The notes beneath the pieces are model-generated. The model was given only the letters and a program-made list of their open reading frames with translations. It was not told where the DNA came from and did not search any database. From Deltaproteobacteria bacterium (GTDB lineage: Bacteria > Myxococcota_A > UBA796 > GCA-2862545), in the NCBI GenBank assembly GCA_006226595.1, contig SBGP01000042.1:1-64000 (forward strand): a DNA stretch of 64,000 bases, written 5' to 3'. Shown piece by piece: positions 37,690 through 46,048 of the stretch. Position numbers and translations under genes: made by a program. Numbering within the stretch: the first letter of the stretch is position 1; every line of letters begins with the position of its first letter.

Positions 37690-38436
37690 TCAGGCGGTGG
37701 GGTGAGGCACCGCGAGCTCCCCCGCCCACCACGCGCGCAAGCTCGCGGAAGGCGTCTCCGGGAGGGTCCGGGCGTAGGCGAACAGGCGCCCCGGACTGCC
37801 GAATCGATCGATGCCCCAGTCGAACAACGCCTCGCAGCCCTCGGGAGCGGGCACGGTGGCCACGCGCCAGTGCAGCTCGGGGTCGGCTTCCCAGCGGTCG
37901 AGCGCGTCGAGCAGCGCCTGGTGGTAGTCCTCCCGCTCGATCAGCGCGTCGATGGCCGCCTGCCGGGGGTGGCTTCCCGCGACCAGTTGCTCCAGCTGTC
38001 GCCGGAGCTCGGCCACGCCGTCGTCGAACATGCACAGGAGCGCGACGTCGTAGCCTGCACTCGCGTGCACGATCTGTACGAGATGGCTGATCACCATGTC
38101 TCGCGAGATGCCGAGGCCGATGGGGTCGATCATGGCGCTCGGCTCGTCGAGGAAGCGCAGGACCTGGGTCCACCAGTGGTCGCGACCATAGGCCTCGTAG
38201 AACTCGATGTTGCTCGGCAGGATGTAGCCGTGGAGCATGTGATGGGCGGCGAGCCACATCTGCCAGTCCGTGGGCCGCTCTCCGGCGAGTCCGCGCGCTT
38301 GCAGCCGGGCGTACCGTGCATCCCGCTCGCGACGGTCGAGGAACATCGTGTGCAGGCTGCGCACGGTGTCGACGACCTTGCGGCGGACGGCGGCGGGGCC
38401 ACCGAGGGCGAGGCGAAGTTCGTGGAGAGCGGACAT
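37690..38436 (-). CDS. Uncharacterised protein paired with a GntR regulator
   Basis: A soluble protein of 248 residues from ATG 38436 with AAGGAG 6 bases upstream. It is rich in Trp and His (TDWQMWLAAHHMLHGYILPSN, YGRDHWWTQVLRFLDEPSAMIDPIGLGISRDMVISHLVQIVHAS). The His-rich helices (HH, H..H) could bind metal, and the overall pattern is all-helical. It lies 10 bases after the regulator gene and is probably co-transcribed with it. No family recognised; a metal-dependent enzyme or sensor is only a guess. Confidence 0.72.
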   Translation of the reverse strand: MSALHELRLALGGPAAVRRKVVDTVRSLHTMFLDRRERDARYARLQARGLAGERPTDWQMWLAAHHMLHGYILPSNIEFYEAYGRDHWWTQVLRFLDEPSAMIDPIGLGISRDMVISHLVQIVHASAGYDVALLCMFDDGVAELRRQLEQLVAGSHPRQAAIDALIEREDYHQALLDALDRWEADPELHWRVATVPAPEGCEALFDWGIDRFGSPGRLFAYARTLPETPSASLRAWWAGELAVPHPTA

Positions 38437-38446
38437 CCAGGCTCCT

Positions 38447-39172
38447 TCAGCCCTCGTGGAGGGCGGCGAGGGCCGCGAACATGGCGCGGGTGCCGAGAGA
38501 CACGAGCACCTCGCACTGTTCGCGAGCGGTAGACGGGTCGCGGCGCTGCACGGCCGCGGCAATGGACTGGTACAGGCGGGCCGCGCGGAGCTCCTCGGCG
38601 ATGACCTCGCGCATGGGCTCGCGACCTTCGGTGTAGGTGTGGCGCAGCGTGTTGTACGCGAGCCGGTAGCCGAGGTTGTCCGAGGCGAGCACGAGCAGGG
38701 TCCACCACTCGAGCGTGGCGACGAGCAGCGACTCGAGTTCGGCCTTGGGATCGAGACTCGCGGCGATGCGAACGAGCGCGTCGGCCTGTGCATCCTGGCG
38801 GTGTCGCGCCGCGAGTCGGGCGACGTCGGGGGCGATGGCCGCGCGCATCTCGACGGCCGAACGCACGACGGCGTGGTTCAGGCGACCGTCGGGGTCGACG
38901 AACAGGTCCGCGAGCACTTCGATGCCGGCGTGATCGCGCCAGTCGAGTACGCGCTTGGTGCCGCCGTGCGGGATGTGGATGAGTCCCCCCGACGCCAGGC
39001 GGTTCAGCGCTTCGCGCACCGTGGACCGGCTCACGCCCAGCGCCTCGGTCAGTTCCTTCTCCGTGGGCACGGCATCACCGGGCGCCCAGTGCCCGTGCAG
39101 GATGCGAGCGCGCATGGCCTCGAAGGCCTGGTCGACGACCGAGCGGCGCGGGATGTGGTTGGGATCGGGCAT
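38447..39172 (-). CDS. FCD-type GntR transcriptional regulator (FadR subfamily)
   Basis: A protein of 241 residues. The N-terminal winged helix (SVVDQAFEAMRARILHGHWAPGDAVPTEKELTEALGVSRSTVREALNRLASGGLI) is the GntR DNA-binding domain. The C-terminal all-helical FCD domain (VRSAVEMRAAIAPDVARLAA...) usually binds an organic acid, often with a metal held by Asp/His. Three palindromes of the kind bound by this subfamily lie just upstream (39187-39264), so it very likely controls its own operon and perhaps the divergent kinase gene. Confidence 0.92.
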   Translation of the reverse strand: MPDPNHIPRRSVVDQAFEAMRARILHGHWAPGDAVPTEKELTEALGVSRSTVREALNRLASGGLIHIPHGGTKRVLDWRDHAGIEVLADLFVDPDGRLNHAVVRSAVEMRAAIAPDVARLAARHRQDAQADALVRIAASLDPKAELESLLVATLEWWTLLVLASDNLGYRLAYNTLRHTYTEGREPMREVIAEELRAARLYQSIAAAVQRRDPSTAREQCEVLVSLGTRAMFAALAALHEG

Positions 39173-39186
39173 GGGCTCCTCGGAGG

Positions 39187-39199
39187 ATTGTCAGACAAT
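39187..39199. promoter_or_regulatory. GntR/FCD operator 1, ATTGTCAGACAAT
   Basis: A 13-base palindrome 14 bases before the regulator start codon; TTGTC-N-GACAA fits the FadR/FCD operator type. Confidence 0.75.
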
Positions 39200-39209
39200 C
39201 CATGGTCCG

Positions 39210-39222
39210 ATTGTCGGACAAT
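39210..39222. promoter_or_regulatory. GntR/FCD operator 2, ATTGTCGGACAAT
   Basis: Second copy, centre to centre 23 bases from operator 1, with only the central base different. Confidence 0.75.
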
Positions 39223-39251
39223 TAGCAGCATGGTGCGACGGCGTCCACCAG

Positions 39252-39264
39252 ATTGTCAGACAAT
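39252..39264. promoter_or_regulatory. GntR/FCD operator 3, ATTGTCAGACAAT
   Basis: Third copy, identical to operator 1, 42 bases from operator 2 and 113 bases before the divergent histidine kinase start. Loop formation or control of both directions is possible. Confidence 0.75.
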
Positions 39265-39348
39265 CTAGATCGTGCCCATCGTTCGGGTCCATCGGATGTG
39301 TTGCCGGTTCCTTCCGGGAATTTCGATCCAGAGTGGAGCACTCCGTCG

Positions 39349-39354
39349 TAGGAT
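39349..39354 (+). promoter_or_regulatory. -10-like hexamer TAGGAT
   Basis: GTAGGAT ends 22 bases before the proposed TTG start of the histidine kinase and overlaps an in-frame ATG (39353), which argues against that ATG being the start. Confidence 0.4.
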
Positions 39355-39376
39355 GGCGGGAGCGAGAGGGAGTCTG

Positions 39377-41104
39377 TTGTCCGAGTCGCCGTTGGTCCCG
39401 GAGAGCCCCGTGGGGATGCCGGGAATGGATGACCGCGCCGAGCACGCCCACCGGGAGGTGGCGGTGATCGGCGCGCTGGCCATCGCTGCCTGTCTCATCC
39501 AGTTTCTCGTCCTCGACGTTGCCTTTCTCGTGCCCTCCACCGCGGTCGCGCTCGTCCTCTGTTCGCTGAGTGCGCATCCGCGTCTGTTTCGGCGCTACCC
39601 CGACCTGAGTGCGCTTGCGTTCATCGGCTCGGGTGTGGTGATGCTCGGCGCGGTGACGCTGTGGGTGGGGCCCCTGAACAGCGTCTTCGGTCTCAGCGGG
39701 CTGCTGGTCGCCTCGTCGGCCCTCATGTTCTGCACCGGGGTCGCGCGGCAGTTCGGCATCGCCTCCACCCTGGTGATCTACGCGGCCAAGATGTACTCGG
39801 AGTTCGGGCTGGGACTGGTTCCCGAGCGCGTGCCGGCGGACGCACTCGCTCCGTTGAGTCTGGGGTTCTTCACCGCCTACGCGGGCTACCAGCTCTTCGG
39901 ACTCGCGTACATGTCGGGAGAGGTCCGGGCCTCGCTCGAGCGCGAGCGGCGTGCCGCACAGACCGCGGTTGCCGCGAACGAGGCGAAGTCGACCTTCCTC
40001 GCGAACATGTCCCACGAGATCCGCACGCCCCTGAACGGCGTGTTCGGCAGTCTGCAGGTCATCGACCGCGTCGCCGAGGACCCCGAGCAGGTCCGGCGGT
40101 ACACCAGCCTGGCGATGAGCAGCTACCGATCGGTGCTCGACATCGTCAACGACATCCTCGACATGGCCAAGATCACCGAGGGCAAGATGACCCTGGTGCC
40201 CGAGCCCACGGACCTCGGGTTCTTGGTGTCCGAGATCGTCGAGGAGTACCGGCCCCTTGCCGAGGCCAAGCGGCTCGAGCTCGATGTGCAGTGCTCGGCC
40301 AGCTCGGGTGGCGTGTACCGCTCGGTCGATCCGACCCGGGTGGGCCAGGTACTGCGAAACCTGCTGTCGAACGCGATCAAGTTCACCGAGAGCGGCGGCG
40401 TCACCGTGCACCTCGACGGCCATCCCGCTCACGACCTGGTCAGCATCGGCATCATCGACACGGGGGTCGGCATTCCTCCGGAGATGCTCGACCTGGTGTT
40501 CCGGCCGTTCGACCAGGTCGAGCCATCCCGGCGTGGGTCGCGAACGGGAACCGGACTTGGCCTGTCCATCTGTCGTGCGCTCGTCGGCATGATGGGCGGC
40601 AAGATCGAGGTCGAGTCCAGAATCGGGGTCGGTACGACCTTCACCTTCACGCTCGATGCACCGGCGTCTGGGCCGCTGCGCGGGGCTGCGAAGCGCGAGA
40701 CCTCCGCGCGCACCCTCGGGACGGCGCGGGTGCTCGTCGTCGAAGATGCGCCGGTGAGCGCGGTGGTGCTCGAGGCCATGCTCAAGCACGGGGGCCACGA
40801 GGTCCGCCTCGCCGAGAACGGCAAGCAGGCGGTGGCGATTGCACTGTCCGAGCCCGTCGACATCGTGCTCATGGACATCCACATGCCGGTGATGGACGGT
40901 CTGCAGGCGCTGAGTGCGCTCCAGGAAGCGGGCTTTGACCGTCCCATGGTCGCGTGCACGGCCAACGTGCTGCCCGAAGACGTTGCCAGCTACTACGAGG
41001 CTGGCTTCGTCGAGGTGCTGGGCAAGCCGTACCTCCAGGAGCAGATCTCCGACGTCATGCGTCGACAGTTGTCCGAGTCCTCGTCGCGTGCACCGCGAAC
41101 GTGA
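39377..41104 (+). CDS. Membrane hybrid histidine kinase with receiver domain
   Basis: A protein of 575 residues if it starts at TTG 39377, which follows GAGGGAG by 4 bases; ATG 39353 and ATG 39416 are alternatives. About six membrane helices form the sensor (residues 25-180). Then follow the phosphorylation helix NMSHEIRTPLNGV, the ATPase motifs RNLLSNAIKFTES (N box), DTGVGIPPEM (G1) and GTGLGLSICRALV (G2), and a receiver domain (VLVVEDAPVSAVVL, phospho-acceptor Asp in VLMDIHMPVMDG, Lys in LGKPY). No HPt or output domain; it likely passes phosphate to an unlinked partner. A second, truncated receiver fragment follows in another frame. Confidence 0.92.
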   Translation: MSESPLVPESPVGMPGMDDRAEHAHREVAVIGALAIAACLIQFLVLDVAFLVPSTAVALVLCSLSAHPRLFRRYPDLSALAFIGSGVVMLGAVTLWVGPLNSVFGLSGLLVASSALMFCTGVARQFGIASTLVIYAAKMYSEFGLGLVPERVPADALAPLSLGFFTAYAGYQLFGLAYMSGEVRASLERERRAAQTAVAANEAKSTFLANMSHEIRTPLNGVFGSLQVIDRVAEDPEQVRRYTSLAMSSYRSVLDIVNDILDMAKITEGKMTLVPEPTDLGFLVSEIVEEYRPLAEAKRLELDVQCSASSGGVYRSVDPTRVGQVLRNLLSNAIKFTESGGVTVHLDGHPAHDLVSIGIIDTGVGIPPEMLDLVFRPFDQVEPSRRGSRTGTGLGLSICRALVGMMGGKIEVESRIGVGTTFTFTLDAPASGPLRGAAKRETSARTLGTARVLVVEDAPVSAVVLEAMLKHGGHEVRLAENGKQAVAIALSEPVDIVLMDIHMPVMDGLQALSALQEAGFDRPMVACTANVLPEDVASYYEAGFVEVLGKPYLQEQISDVMRRQLSESSSRAPRT

Positions 41105-41283
41105 TGCGCCAGGCCATCGTCAACTGCGCGGGCCAGGGCTTCGACGAGGTGCTCGGCAGGCCCTGCGACAAGGAGGCGTCGCCCGAGATGATCGCCCTCC
41201 ACCTCGATGATGGGGTGGTCCCGGTGCGCACGACGGCGGGGATGCCGACCCACGTCCTGCTGTTCGAGCGCGACGTCGGCTGA
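41083..41283 (+). pseudogene. Decayed duplicate of the receiver-domain C-terminal half
   Basis: In the frame one base off the kinase frame, bases 41083-41283 encode VACTANVMRQAIVNCAGQGF and DEVLGRPCDKEASPEMIALH. These align with the kinase receiver's VACTANVLPEDVASYYEAGF and VEVLGKPYLQEQISDVMRRQ. The two DNA copies begin 134 bases apart (40949 and 41083) and share GTCGCGTGCAC and GAGGTGCT blocks. The copy lacks the first half of a receiver domain. Its own tail (VVPVRTTAGMPTHVLLFERDVG) ends at a TGA. It is probably a remnant of a tandem receiver. Confidence 0.7.
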
Positions 41284-41304
41284 CGACGGAGGCCCGCGAA
41301 CAGG

Positions 41305-41310
41305 TAGGAT
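41305..41310 (+). promoter_or_regulatory. -10-like hexamer TAGGAT
   Basis: GTAGGAT ends 6 bases before the ATG of the next gene, with no ribosome site; this fits a leaderless start. Confidence 0.4.
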
Positions 41311-41316
41311 GCCGCG

Positions 41317-43335
41317 ATGTCGCGGCGCGCCGATACCCTCCTGCTCACTGCCATGGTCCTCCTCGGCAGCTGTCTGTCCTTCGGGATGGAGCCCATGGTC
41401 GGCCGCCTGGTCGTGCCGTTCTACGGCGGAGCGGTCCACGTGTGGGTCACCTGCCTCATGGCCTTCCAGGGGCTGCTGCTGCTCGGCTACGCCTACGCTC
41501 ACCTGGTCGCGCCGCGCATCGGGGGCTGGCACCTGCTCGTGCTGCTCGTGCCGCTGCTCCAGTGGCCGCTCGGCTTCTCGTCGCCCTACGCGCCCGACGC
41601 GCCGATCGGCGCGCTGCTCGCGGCGTTGATGCGCACGATCTCGCTGCCGTTCGCGGTGCTCACCACGACTTCGGTCGTTGCCCAGCTGTGGTGGTCGCGG
41701 TCGCGCTTGTCCGAGCAGGGCGAGCCCTTCTGGCTGTACGCGGCGTCCAACGTCGGCTCCCTGGCCGCGCTGCTCGCGTACCCGCTGATCGTCGAGCCGC
41801 TGGTCGGGCTCTCGGCGCAGACCCAGGGCTGGAGTGCCCTGTACCTGGTGTACGCCGTGCTCGCGGCAGCGGCGTGGTTCCGCCTGCGTCCGGTCATGGG
41901 CGAGGCGCCCGCGCTCGCTGGCTCGCGTGAGGACCCGGTGCTCGCGTGGCTGCTGCTCACCGCGGCGCCCTCCGCGCTGTTGCTCGGCACCACCAACCAC
42001 ATCGCCCACGAGGTCGGCAGCTTCCCGCTGGTGTGGGTCCTGCCGATGGCGCTGTACCTGGGCAGCTTCATCCCCGCGTTCGCGGGCGAGGCCGGGTGGC
42101 TGGCGCGCGCCTCGCGCGGGTGGATGCTGTGGCTGGCGGCGCAGATCGTGCTCTTTGCCGCGTTCAAGGGCAATGTGGTGTGGGTCGTGCTCGTCCTCTC
42201 GTTCGTGCCGTTCACGATGCTGTGCATCGCGAGCCACCGCATGCTCTACGAGCTTCGGCCGCCGACCGAGCGGCTCACGACCTTCTACCTGTGGATGTCG
42301 GTGGGTGGCTTCCTCGGCGGCACCGCGGTGACCTTGGGGGCGCCGGCCCTGCTCGACGCGCTCTACGAGCCGTACCTGGCGGTCGCTGCCGTGGGGATCG
42401 GGCTGGCGGTCGGCGCGAAGAAGGCGGCGCCCGAGTGGACGCCTTGGGGGGAGGACGCAGGCCAGGGACGTCGCTTCGCCGGCTACCTCACCCTGCTCCT
42501 GCTCGTCGCGATGGGCGATCGCGCCGGCTTCTTCCACGGGGACGTGCTCGCCCGCCACCGCAGCTTCTACGGCGTGTACCGCATCGAGGACGCCTCCCCG
42601 TCGGAGGGCCTGCCACCGCACCGCCGGCTGGTCCACGGCGGCACCGTGCACGGCATCGAGGGCGTGGATGGCCGCGCGGGGGCCTACTACCATCCGGGGA
42701 GCCCCCTCGACGACGTCGTGCAGGCCCGCCCCGAGGGCCCAGCGAACATCGGGGTCATCGGCCTCGGCACCGGCGCGATGGCCGGCATGATCGACGCGGA
42801 CGACCACCTCGTGTTCTACGAGATCCACGGCGAGATGGCGCCTCTGGTTCGCGAGTGGTTCGGCTTTCTCGACGGCTCGCCGGGCAGCGTGGACGTGGTG
42901 GTCGGCGATGCCCGGCTGATGCTCCAGGAAGAGCAGGGCGAGGACTACGACGTGCTCGTGGTCGATGCCTTCGCGGGCGACGGCATTCCCGTGCACCTCG
43001 TGACCCGCGAGGCGTGGGCCATCTACCTGGACCGCGTCGCCGATGACGGGCTGCTCGCCATGCACATCTCGAACCGCTTCTACGACCTGCGGCCCGTGCT
43101 CGCGAAGCTCGGGGCCGAGAGTGGGCTCGTGGGGCGCTTCCAGCAGACTCCCGCCGAGCGCGCGTCGTTGCCGACGGACTTTCCGAGCCAGGTGGTGGTC
43201 TTCGCGCGCGACGAAGCGCGGCTCGCGGCCTTCGATGCCGCGGGCTGGCGCCGCATCGAGGAGGGGCAGGACCTCTCTGGCGTGGTGTGGACCGACGACT
43301 ACTCGGGCCTGCTCGGGGCCCTGCGCCTGAACTAG
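41317..43335 (+). CDS. Membrane protein fused to a spermidine-synthase-like domain
   Basis: A protein of 672 residues. The N-terminal 430 residues have about twelve hydrophobic helices (LLTAMVLLGSCLSFGMEPMVGRLVVPF...WVTCLMAFQGLLLLGYAYAHL...). The C-terminal 240 residues resemble spermidine synthase/class I methyltransferase folds (NIGVIGLGTGAMAG, VFYEIHGEM, VDVVVGDARLML, DYDVLVVDAF), with the Asp of VDAF at the polyamine-binding position. This 'fused MFS/spermidine synthase' architecture is widespread and mostly uncharacterised. The catalytic Asp pair is only partly recognisable, so polyamine synthesis is not assured. Confidence 0.87.
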   Translation: MSRRADTLLLTAMVLLGSCLSFGMEPMVGRLVVPFYGGAVHVWVTCLMAFQGLLLLGYAYAHLVAPRIGGWHLLVLLVPLLQWPLGFSSPYAPDAPIGALLAALMRTISLPFAVLTTTSVVAQLWWSRSRLSEQGEPFWLYAASNVGSLAALLAYPLIVEPLVGLSAQTQGWSALYLVYAVLAAAAWFRLRPVMGEAPALAGSREDPVLAWLLLTAAPSALLLGTTNHIAHEVGSFPLVWVLPMALYLGSFIPAFAGEAGWLARASRGWMLWLAAQIVLFAAFKGNVVWVVLVLSFVPFTMLCIASHRMLYELRPPTERLTTFYLWMSVGGFLGGTAVTLGAPALLDALYEPYLAVAAVGIGLAVGAKKAAPEWTPWGEDAGQGRRFAGYLTLLLLVAMGDRAGFFHGDVLARHRSFYGVYRIEDASPSEGLPPHRRLVHGGTVHGIEGVDGRAGAYYHPGSPLDDVVQARPEGPANIGVIGLGTGAMAGMIDADDHLVFYEIHGEMAPLVREWFGFLDGSPGSVDVVVGDARLMLQEEQGEDYDVLVVDAFAGDGIPVHLVTREAWAIYLDRVADDGLLAMHISNRFYDLRPVLAKLGAESGLVGRFQQTPAERASLPTDFPSQVVVFARDEARLAAFDAAGWRRIEEGQDLSGVVWTDDYSGLLGALRLN

Positions 43336-43425
43336 CAGGATGCTGAACAACGCTCCCGTCGCGTTCTGGACCCGTTTCACGCCTTCGCCCGTCGTCTCGT
43401 CGGTCACGTGCTTCAGCGCAGCCGG

Positions 43426-44463
43426 CTAGCCGAGCGCGCCCGAGAACCACACCGCGGCGAGCGCGAGCAGCCCGAGCCCGACGACCCCGAGCCCGACGAC
43501 GGCGAAGACCCCGACCATCGCCGCACCTCCGCCTCCGGAACGCTTCGCTGGGGCCGCGGCGGTCGCAGCGGGAGCCTGGGCCGCTGGCGCGTGCTTCGGA
43601 GCCGGGGCGCCGAGGGCGTGGCCGACGCCTTGCTCGAGCACGGGCACGACTTCCCAGCCGCTGTTCGGGCGCTGTTCCGGTACCTTCGCGAGCAGGTGCA
43701 GCACCAGCTCGTCGAGCCACTTCGGGACCTTGCGGTTGAGCTTGGACGGCCGGCGCGGGGTCTCGGCGACGTGCATCTCGAGCAGGTCGCCGCGTCGCTT
43801 GGTGGCGAACACGGGCTCGCCGGTGAGCATCTCGAACAGCAGCACGCCGAGGGCGTACAGGTCGCCGCGGGGATCGACGCGGCTGTCGGTGATGTACTCG
43901 GGCGGCATGTAGGTCGGGCTGCCGACGCGCATCCCGGCGACGGTGACCTGCTCGTCCGAGCCCGGGTCCTGGAGCTTGGACAGGCCGAAGTCGCGGATCT
44001 TCACCAGGTCCCAGCCACCCTGGCCCTCGGCGAGCAGGATGCTCTGCGAGGACAGGTTTCGGTGGGTGATCTGTTGGGCACCGGCGGCCCCGAGGGCGCT
44101 GGCGATCTGCGCGGCGACGTGCGCGGCGCGGGCCACGGTGAAGGGCCCCTCCGCGTCGAGGACCTCGCGGATCGAGCGCCCGACGACGTGCTCGAGGACC
44201 AGGTAGTGGAAGATGCGGTCGTCCTCGAAGTCGAGCATCTGCACCGTGTTCGGGTGCTCGAGCGAGGCGGTGGCGAGCATCTCGCGGCCGAAGCGGGCGA
44301 GCACCTCCTGGTTGTCGGCGAGGTGCGGGTGCAGCACCTTGAGGTCCACCTTCACGCCGTCGCCGAGGCGCGTCGCTTCGTAGACCTTGCCGAGCTGTTC
44401 CTCCTTGATGAAGGTGTCGATGCGGTACTTGTTCGAGAGGACCGTGCCGACGACGCCGTCCAT
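43426..44463 (-). CDS. Hanks-type protein kinase homologue with HRN motif (probable pseudokinase)
   Basis: A protein of 345 residues; GGAGG precedes ATG 44463. The kinase fold is complete, but the glycine loop is degenerate (FIKEEQLGKVYEA). The ATP-binding Lys is kept (VDLKVL) and the metal-binding DFG is kept (IRDFGLS). The catalytic HRD is THRNLSSQSI, so Asp is replaced by Asn, and the usual Lys and Asn of the loop are Ser. MPPEY and DPRGDLYALGVLLFEMLTG follow as in active kinases. A Pro/Ala linker and one C-terminal membrane helix end the protein. I infer a membrane-attached pseudokinase or scaffold. Confidence 0.87.
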   Translation of the reverse strand: MDGVVGTVLSNKYRIDTFIKEEQLGKVYEATRLGDGVKVDLKVLHPHLADNQEVLARFGREMLATASLEHPNTVQMLDFEDDRIFHYLVLEHVVGRSIREVLDAEGPFTVARAAHVAAQIASALGAAGAQQITHRNLSSQSILLAEGQGGWDLVKIRDFGLSKLQDPGSDEQVTVAGMRVGSPTYMPPEYITDSRVDPRGDLYALGVLLFEMLTGEPVFATKRRGDLLEMHVAETPRRPSKLNRKVPKWLDELVLHLLAKVPEQRPNSGWEVVPVLEQGVGHALGAPAPKHAPAAQAPAATAAAPAKRSGGGGAAMVGVFAVVGLGVVGLGLLALAAVWFSGALG

Positions 44464-44480
44464 GTCGCCTCCATGCCCGG

Positions 44481-44486
44481 ATCCTA
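44481..44486 (-). promoter_or_regulatory. -10-like hexamer TAGGAT
   Basis: On the minus strand GTAGGAT ends 17 bases before the start codon of the HRN kinase gene; GGAGG lies between. Confidence 0.4.
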
Positions 44487-44515
44487 CTGCGAAGATGGAT
44501 GTCGACGGGCTGTCG

Positions 44516-45940
44516 TCAAGGCTTGACCAGGATCAATGCCCATAGTCTGTCGAGGATGGGGGCTGCGCCAGGCTCGGTGATCGGCACCCACCACAGTCCT
44601 TCCACCGGTTCGGGAAACGCGAGCGTGGCGGGGGCGTAGGCCCGCGCCTGCAGGTGCTGACCGCGGGCGTGGGCGCGGGCTCGCAGGGCCTCGAAGCTGG
44701 GGCGCGAGAGCCAGGTGGCGGTGCGGTCCACCTCGAGGAGCTCGGCCAGCGGCACGAGCTCGGTGTCGAGCCCGTGCTGGCGGGCGATGGCGGCGACCTG
44801 ACCGAAGTGGATCGACACCTCGGGGTGGTCGAGGTGCGTCGTCTCCTCGGGCAGCTCGTCCACGTCGCCGAACTCGGACACGAAGGCCGCGCCGCCCGGT
44901 CGGAGGACGCGCGCGATCTCGGCGACCATCGCGAAGGCGCCGGTGTTGTACAGGCCCTGGCCGCGGTCTCCGTCGATGGCGAAGCCCTCGGGGGTCGGAG
45001 CGGCGCGCAGATCCGCGATCATCTCGTTGGAGAGCACGACGTCGACGCTGTCGTCGGGCAGGGGCATCGCGGTGGCCGAGCCGAGCAGCGAGTGGGTGTG
45101 CGGGCAGCGCGCGCTCTGGGTGGCGAGCAGCTCGGGGGACAGGTCGAGGCGGGTGTAGCGACGCGCCCGGTCCGAGAGCGCCGCGCACACGGCGCCGGTT
45201 CCGGGTCCCACCTCGAGCACATCCCCGTCGAGGGCGAAGCCGCGGGCGACGAGGGCCTCGCCGAGGGCGGTGCCGTAGGCGCGGTCGCGAAGGGCCGGGT
45301 GGGGAAGCTCGAAGGCGTGGGCGAAGGTGGTCTCGCGGTCGTCGAAGTGGGTCGCTCCGTCCGAGACCTGCTCGGCGTGGTAGCGCCCGAGGTCGGTGGC
45401 GCCCTCTTCGTAGTGGTGGTCCTCGCGGTCGTGGGCCGGGCGCTCGGGGGCGAGCAGGTGGGCGAGGGCGGGCTCGTCGCGACGGGTGGGTCGCTCGCGG
45501 AGCTGCAGCGCCTGGACGCGCACGTCCATCCACGGACGCATGCGCTCGCGGACCTCGGGCTCGGCGAGCGCGAGGGCGGCGGCGATCTGAGCGACGGTGT
45601 GTTGCCCGTCGCAGGCCTCCCAGATCCGCGCGGACAGCGGGTCGAGTCGCATCGTCGCGAAGGGGAAGCCGCCGGGACCGCGGTGGAGCGGCCGGGCGTG
45701 CCACAGCTCCGAGCTCTCGGGGAACCACAGCGCCCATCGCGAGCGGGCCGGGTAGGGCAGCTCGGGGGAACCGGTGAAGCCGAGGGTCGCAAGGCGACGC
45801 GCGAGCGCCGGTGGTGGATTCGCGAGTGGGGTGTCCTCCGCGATCCACAGGTGACGGCCGGTGTCCGGCTGCCACAGGGCCAGGCGGTCACCGAGGTGCA
45901 GGCGCTGGCCGATCAGGGGAGGGGGGGCGTCGTCGAACAT
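44516..45940 (-). CDS. PqqD-like domain fused to a SAM-dependent methyltransferase
   Basis: A protein of 474 residues from ATG 45940 (another in-frame ATG at 46006 would add 22 residues). Residues 90-145 (RLDPLSARIWEACDGQHTVAQIAAALALAEPEVRERMRP) read like PqqD-type peptide-binding/winged-helix domains. The methyltransferase domain has motif I VLEVGPGTG, then RLDLSPELL, and LPDDSVDVVLSNEMIADLRA. The C-terminal 100 residues (TWLSRPSFEALRARAHARGQ...) may bind the substrate. PqqD-like domains often hold leader peptides of ribosomally made, modified peptides, but no precursor peptide gene is seen nearby. Function unresolved. Confidence 0.82.
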   Translation of the reverse strand: MFDDAPPPLIGQRLHLGDRLALWQPDTGRHLWIAEDTPLANPPPALARRLATLGFTGSPELPYPARSRWALWFPESSELWHARPLHRGPGGFPFATMRLDPLSARIWEACDGQHTVAQIAAALALAEPEVRERMRPWMDVRVQALQLRERPTRRDEPALAHLLAPERPAHDREDHHYEEGATDLGRYHAEQVSDGATHFDDRETTFAHAFELPHPALRDRAYGTALGEALVARGFALDGDVLEVGPGTGAVCAALSDRARRYTRLDLSPELLATQSARCPHTHSLLGSATAMPLPDDSVDVVLSNEMIADLRAAPTPEGFAIDGDRGQGLYNTGAFAMVAEIARVLRPGGAAFVSEFGDVDELPEETTHLDHPEVSIHFGQVAAIARQHGLDTELVPLAELLEVDRTATWLSRPSFEALRARAHARGQHLQARAYAPATLAFPEPVEGLWWVPITEPGAAPILDRLWALILVKP

Positions 45941-46027
45941 GCCCGAGGGTACCGCTCGCGAAGGGACGATGACCGCGAGTTTGCGTGTCGTGTAAGGACT
46001 GGACATCGCGCCCGCGGCCCGATCGCG

Positions 46028-46033
46028 TAGGAT
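46028..46033 (+). promoter_or_regulatory. -10-like hexamer TAGGAT
   Basis: GTAGGAT ends 15 bases before the chosen GTG start at 46049. Confidence 0.4.
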
Positions 46034-46048
46034 GCGGTGGGAGACAAC

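Noticed and set aside
40993-43407. Long minus-strand frame opposite the spermidine-synthase-like gene
   Set aside because: Antisense shadow; the plus-strand frame has membrane helices and a recognisable enzyme domain.
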